NCBI RefSeq assembly: GCF_048268525.1
Contig: NZ_JBLWVH010000025.1
Location: forward strand, 1 to 51,159
Length of the DNA: 51,159 bases
Direction of reading: 5' to 3'
From: Maricaulis sp048268525
GTDB taxonomy: Bacteria; Pseudomonadota; Alphaproteobacteria; Caulobacterales; Maricaulaceae
The notes under the pieces are model-generated. The model saw nothing but the letters and a program-made list of their open reading frames with translations, was not told the DNA's origin and did not search any database. This document shows positions 48,476 to 51,159 of the stretch, piece by piece; positions within the stretch are counted from its first letter, which is position 1, and the number at the start of each line of letters is the position of its first letter. A program made the position numbers and the translations under genes.

Positions 48476-49693
48476 TCAGTCGCTTGCTGTGCCGTCCGGG
48501 TCCGTTTCGACGTCCTTGTCCACGCCAAGCCAGCGTGCGGAGGCGGCGGCGGTCAGACCGTGTACCAGTAGCGAGATGACCACGATCACAAAGACCAGGT
48601 TGAAGAAAACCGGGGTGATCGGGCCCGGACTGACCACGGGCAGGATGGCGAGGAAGATCGGCACCGATCCACGCATGCCCATCCAGCCGACATAGACCTG
48701 CTCCCTCAGCGGCACGCGCAGCGGCGTCAGGCAGGTCAGGACCACGGCCGGGCGGACGACCAGCATCAGGGCGGCGGCGAGGATCAGCCCGGCCAGGGCG
48801 ACGTCGGGCAGGGCGCTGGGTGTCACCAACAGGCCGAGCAGGACAAACAGGCAGATCTGCGCGATCCAGGACAGGCCTTCATGGAAATGAATGGCCCGGA
48901 TCGGCGGCGTGGCCCCGAAATTCGCAGCGCCCAACCCGAACAGATAGACCGCCAGGAAGCCGGAGCCACCGAGCATGGTGGTACCCGAATAGGCCATCAG
49001 CCCCATCGCCAGCAGGAAGGGTGAGCCGACACCGGCGGGCAGTTTTATCCAGGCCATCAGGCGTGACGCCATCCAGCCTGCTCCCAATCCGATTATCAGC
49101 CCGAGTCCGAGTTGTTGGGCGAGGACGGGAGCAAATCGCGCGAGCGTGTCGCCATCCAGAGGCAGGCCCGTATCAACGACTTCCACCATCATCACCGTCA
49201 GGAAGATGGCCATCGGGTCATTGATGCCGGATTCGACGAGAAGGGTCTGACGCGGTCGCCGGGCCAGCGTCACGCCGCCATCCTTGAGCGACATGAAGGT
49301 CGCGGCTGCATCGGTCGAGCCGACCACCGCACCAAACAGCAAACCCTCGACCAACGGGGCGTCAAAGACGAGCGAATAGGCCAAGCCGACCAGCCCCGCG
49401 GTCAGGATGACACCGGGCCCGGCCAGCAATCCCGCCGGCAAGGCCGCGGCGCGAACATCGGTGAGCCGCGTTCCAAGACCGCCGGACAGGAGAATCAGGG
49501 CGAGACAGATCGAGCCGACATTGTAGGTCAGCGCGAAATCCTCGAACAGGATACCGCCGGGCCCGTCCTCGCCGAACATCATGCCGACCGCAAGGAAAAG
49601 CAAAAGGATGGGCGCCCGGAAGCGGGCCGAGAGCGGGATCAGCACGATGCTCAAGGCGATGATGAGGCTGAAAAGGAAGACAGGTTCGATCAT
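48476..49693 (-). CDS. Potassium/sodium:proton antiporter of the CPA1/NhaP2 family
   Basis: A 405-residue inner-membrane antiporter with about 12-13 spans. It starts MIEPVFLFSLIIALSIVLIP; typical segments are LAVGMMFGEDGPGGILFEDF, GVVGSTDAAATFMSLKDGG-type TDAAA helix (residues about 135-155), TLLVESGINDPMAIFLTVMM with the ND motif carrying the transported-ion aspartate, and YVGWMGMRGSVPIFLAILPV. This fits NhaP2/CvrA-type exchangers that move K+ or Na+ out against protons, but the C-terminal TrkA-C regulatory domain of NhaP2 is missing: the protein ends soon after the last span. Start chosen at MIEPVF; upstream in-frame codons encode a Pro/Arg-rich stretch unlike the family. Confidence 0.92.
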   Translation of the reverse strand: MIEPVFLFSLIIALSIVLIPLSARFRAPILLLFLAVGMMFGEDGPGGILFEDFALTYNVGSICLALILLSGGLGTRLTDVRAAALPAGLLAGPGVILTAGLVGLAYSLVFDAPLVEGLLFGAVVGSTDAAATFMSLKDGGVTLARRPRQTLLVESGINDPMAIFLTVMMVEVVDTGLPLDGDTLARFAPVLAQQLGLGLIIGLGAGWMASRLMAWIKLPAGVGSPFLLAMGLMAYSGTTMLGGSGFLAVYLFGLGAANFGATPPIRAIHFHEGLSWIAQICLFVLLGLLVTPSALPDVALAGLILAAALMLVVRPAVVLTCLTPLRVPLREQVYVGWMGMRGSVPIFLAILPVVSPGPITPVFFNLVFVIVVISLLVHGLTAAASARWLGVDKDVETDPDGTASD

Positions 49694-49986
49694 CGGGTCC
49701 GGCTCGGGCGTGACTGCTGGTTGAACGGGCACGCCGCGGCCTGACCGGTGCCGGCATGGTAGCCGCGCCGGGGGCCAAACAGAATGCGCTGCGCGCACAA
49801 AAATGGCGTCGATGCGATGTGAGGCGCGCTTGCGTCACAATCGAGCATTTCCCGTCCCCGGCTCGCCTGTCACGAGTCTATGGTTGATCCATCGTGAAAC
49901 CCTGCTTGGATACCCGAACTGTCCTGTCCTGTGGGGGCAAACGAGCGGGGCCGGGCATGTTTGGGGGATTTGTTTTGGGGGCAAGT

Positions 49987-50514
49987 ATGCGTGTGTTTTG
50001 GCGAGGCATTGTAGCCAGTGTGGGACTGGCTGTTTCTCTTTCGGCCTGTGCGACCAGCGGAGCGCCGCAGCAAGAGGCGGAGAACCGCTTCCTGCCCAGC
50101 CTGCCACCCATGCCGGCCATGCCGTCACTGCCGACTATCAACATCTCCGACATGCGCATTCCCGGCACCGACCGCCAGGCGCCCGCCGTGGATACTGATG
50201 CCGAGCCGGTGATTTATTGGCGGGTGATCGAGGATGATATCCTGATCGTCCATGCCGACACCAATGGCTGCACCTCGCGCGCTGACTATCTGGTCAATGT
50301 CGAACAGTATCACGACGATATCTATACGGTGCAGCTGACCCGCCAGGTCGAGGACCGTTGCACCTCGCCGACACCCTGGGGTGTCCAGCTGGGCTTCGGC
50401 TTTGAAGAACTGGGCGTGCCGATCGGCGGTCAGGTCATCCTGCTCAATCCGATCGACACTGAGCGTCCCTGGGATTGGAACGACAATCGCACCAGCATGG
50501 CCGCGCGGCGCTAG
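49987..50514 (+). CDS. Lipoprotein of unknown function, 175 aa
   Basis: From the ATG at 49987 the product is MRVFWRGIVASVGLAVSLSA followed by CATSG, a clear lipoprotein signal with lipobox L-S-A-C and Cys21 as the lipidation site. A proline-rich spacer (FLPSLPPMPAMPSLPT) leads to a globular domain with two cysteines (NGCTSRADY, EDRCTSPTPWG) that could form a disulfide, and a closing LGFGFEELGVPIGGQVILLN. No family recognised. The 293-base gap before it shows no other gene. Convergent with grxD. Confidence 0.83.
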   Translation: MRVFWRGIVASVGLAVSLSACATSGAPQQEAENRFLPSLPPMPAMPSLPTINISDMRIPGTDRQAPAVDTDAEPVIYWRVIEDDILIVHADTNGCTSRADYLVNVEQYHDDIYTVQLTRQVEDRCTSPTPWGVQLGFGFEELGVPIGGQVILLNPIDTERPWDWNDNRTSMAARR

Positions 50515-50527
50515 CCAGGCGTGTCCG

Positions 50528-50860
50528 TCATGCCTCGGCGAGGACGCCCTTGTCCTTGAAATAGGACTGCAGCTCACCGCTCTCGAACATTTCCTTGATG
50601 ATGTCGCAGCCGCCGACGAACTCACCCTTCACATAGAGCTGGGGAATTGTCGGCCAGTTCGAGAATTCCTTGATGCCTTGGCGGATGCCGTCATCCTCAA
50701 GGACATTCACGCTCTCGAAATTGACCTGGAGATGATCCAGGACGCGAGCCACGACCGAGGAAAACCCACACTGAGGAAAGACCGGTGTGCCCTTCATGAA
50801 AAGCACGACATCATTGCCGTCAATGGTCGACTTGATGCTGTCATGGGCAGTGGCGGACAT
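50528..50860 (-). CDS. grxD: Monothiol glutaredoxin Grx4 (CGFS type)
   Basis: A 110-residue CGFS glutaredoxin that holds [2Fe-2S] clusters with glutathione and passes them on, often together with BolA. Signature KGTPVFPQCGFSSVVARVLD (active-site CGFS near residue 31), WPTIPQLYVKGEFVGGCDII (cis-Pro TIP and GGCD glutathione-binding loop). Iron-sulfur handling links it functionally to the FeS photolyase and the Atm1-type exporter in this window, though not by operon. It ends 13 bp from the convergent lipoprotein gene. bolA is not visible in the window. Confidence 0.96.
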   Translation of the reverse strand: MSATAHDSIKSTIDGNDVVLFMKGTPVFPQCGFSSVVARVLDHLQVNFESVNVLEDDGIRQGIKEFSNWPTIPQLYVKGEFVGGCDIIKEMFESGELQSYFKDKGVLAEA

Positions 50861-50892
50861 GGCGGAACTCCTCGAATGATCCTGATCGATAG

Positions 50893-51144
50893 CTAAGGCT
50901 TCGCGGCGTCGGCTTCAAGAGCAGCGACCAGTGCGGCATTGGCCGCCAGATGGGCCGGGCGGGTGGTCAGGCAGATAACATTGTTGGCAAAGGGTTGCGC
51001 CAGGGCCCAGGCCAGGCCGTCGGCCGGTGCTGTGGTGGCAGAGGCCGGTGGGTCGCCGCGCAGCCGGCGTTTGACCTGGCGGGCCAGATACCACAGATCG
51101 CTGCGGGAACGGGGTGGTCCGGTCGGTCGGGCGGCGCCTGCCAT
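50893..51144 (-). CDS. Unrecognised protein, possibly extending beyond the window
   Basis: 83 residues from the ATG at 51144, but the frame remains open to the window edge so the true start may lie outside. The sequence is basic at the N-terminus (SRSDLWYLARQVKRRLRGDP), then Ala-rich with LAWALAQPFANNVICLTTRP and a helical AANAALVAALEADAAKP end. It does not look like BolA, the common neighbour of grxD. The 32-bp spacing to grxD and same strand suggest cotranscription. Function unknown. Confidence 0.5.
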   Translation of the reverse strand: MAGAARPTGPPRSRSDLWYLARQVKRRLRGDPPASATTAPADGLAWALAQPFANNVICLTTRPAHLAANAALVAALEADAAKP

Positions 51145-51159
51145 GGCTTCTATCCCGAC

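Overview
The window is a stretch of GC-rich bacterial chromosome that reads as core genome of an alphaproteobacterium. The presence of popZ, a recA promoter with the alphaproteobacterial GTTC-N7-GTTC LexA box, a TTAA-N7-TTAA CtrA-type site, GANTC sites, a plant-type glutathione reductase, a class II DAHP synthase and the order recA-alaS-icd-trmJ-rpsD-grxD point to the Caulobacterales/Maricaulales branch (Maricaulis-like). That placement is inference from gene content, not from a database search. I see no rRNA, prophage, integrase, transposase or CRISPR array. Three tRNAs are present (Val-CAC, Asn-GTT, Cys-GCA), all on the minus strand.

Layout. 1-1796 (minus): an iron(III) ABC transporter, permease (cut by the window edge) and lipoprotein binding protein. 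1987-3221: tRNA-Val, a small conserved protein and a phosphoglycolate-phosphatase-like HAD enzyme. 3337-10160 (plus): a metabolic run, glmU, gabD-type dehydrogenase and rpiA overlapping by 4 bp, then a DUF2059 protein, gor and class II aroG. 10247-13502 (minus): an HU protein, then an MDR oxidoreductase flanked by two DUF3667-like membrane proteins. 13692-19563 (plus): a Gfo/Idh/MocA oxidoreductase, nadE, three tandem paralogous membrane proteins and gltX; the last four genes sit between two inverted REPIN-like elements. 19851-21384: a hydrolase / membrane protein / XRE regulator operon. 21385-27144: a LOG protein, a LysM protein, a short orphan, an Atm1-type ABC exporter, a membrane protein and a prephenate-dehydrogenase-like enzyme. 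27145-30488: tRNA-Asn, a candidate CtrA-controlled small RNA, and a photolyase neighbourhood (DUF962, DUF2256, FeS-type photolyase, SDR). 30489-35816: tRNA-Cys, a PCM-like protein, tolC, popZ and an mltF-type lytic transglycosylase. 35980-43950: recA, alaS, small proteins, two STAS-like paralogues, icd and trmJ. 43984-51159: a serine hydrolase and an amidoligase, a secreted protein made of two repeats, rpsD, a cation/proton antiporter, a lipoprotein, grxD and an unrecognised small gene.

The most unusual signals are intergenic. Three elements (23501-23582, 30615-30695, 47401-47481) share one folded plan: a 26-27 bp outer stem whose inner 7 bp are nearly constant and whose outer sequence differs completely between copies yet stays complementary, enclosing two adjacent 4-bp triloop hairpins, one showing a covarying base pair. 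All three have the same orientation, downstream of plus-strand genes. A second candidate is a minus-strand small RNA of about 75 nt (27382-27458) with a strong terminator and a CtrA box at its presumed promoter. Others are the tandem membrane-protein triplet, an amidoligase without the usual partners, and a secreted protein with two cysteine-containing repeats.
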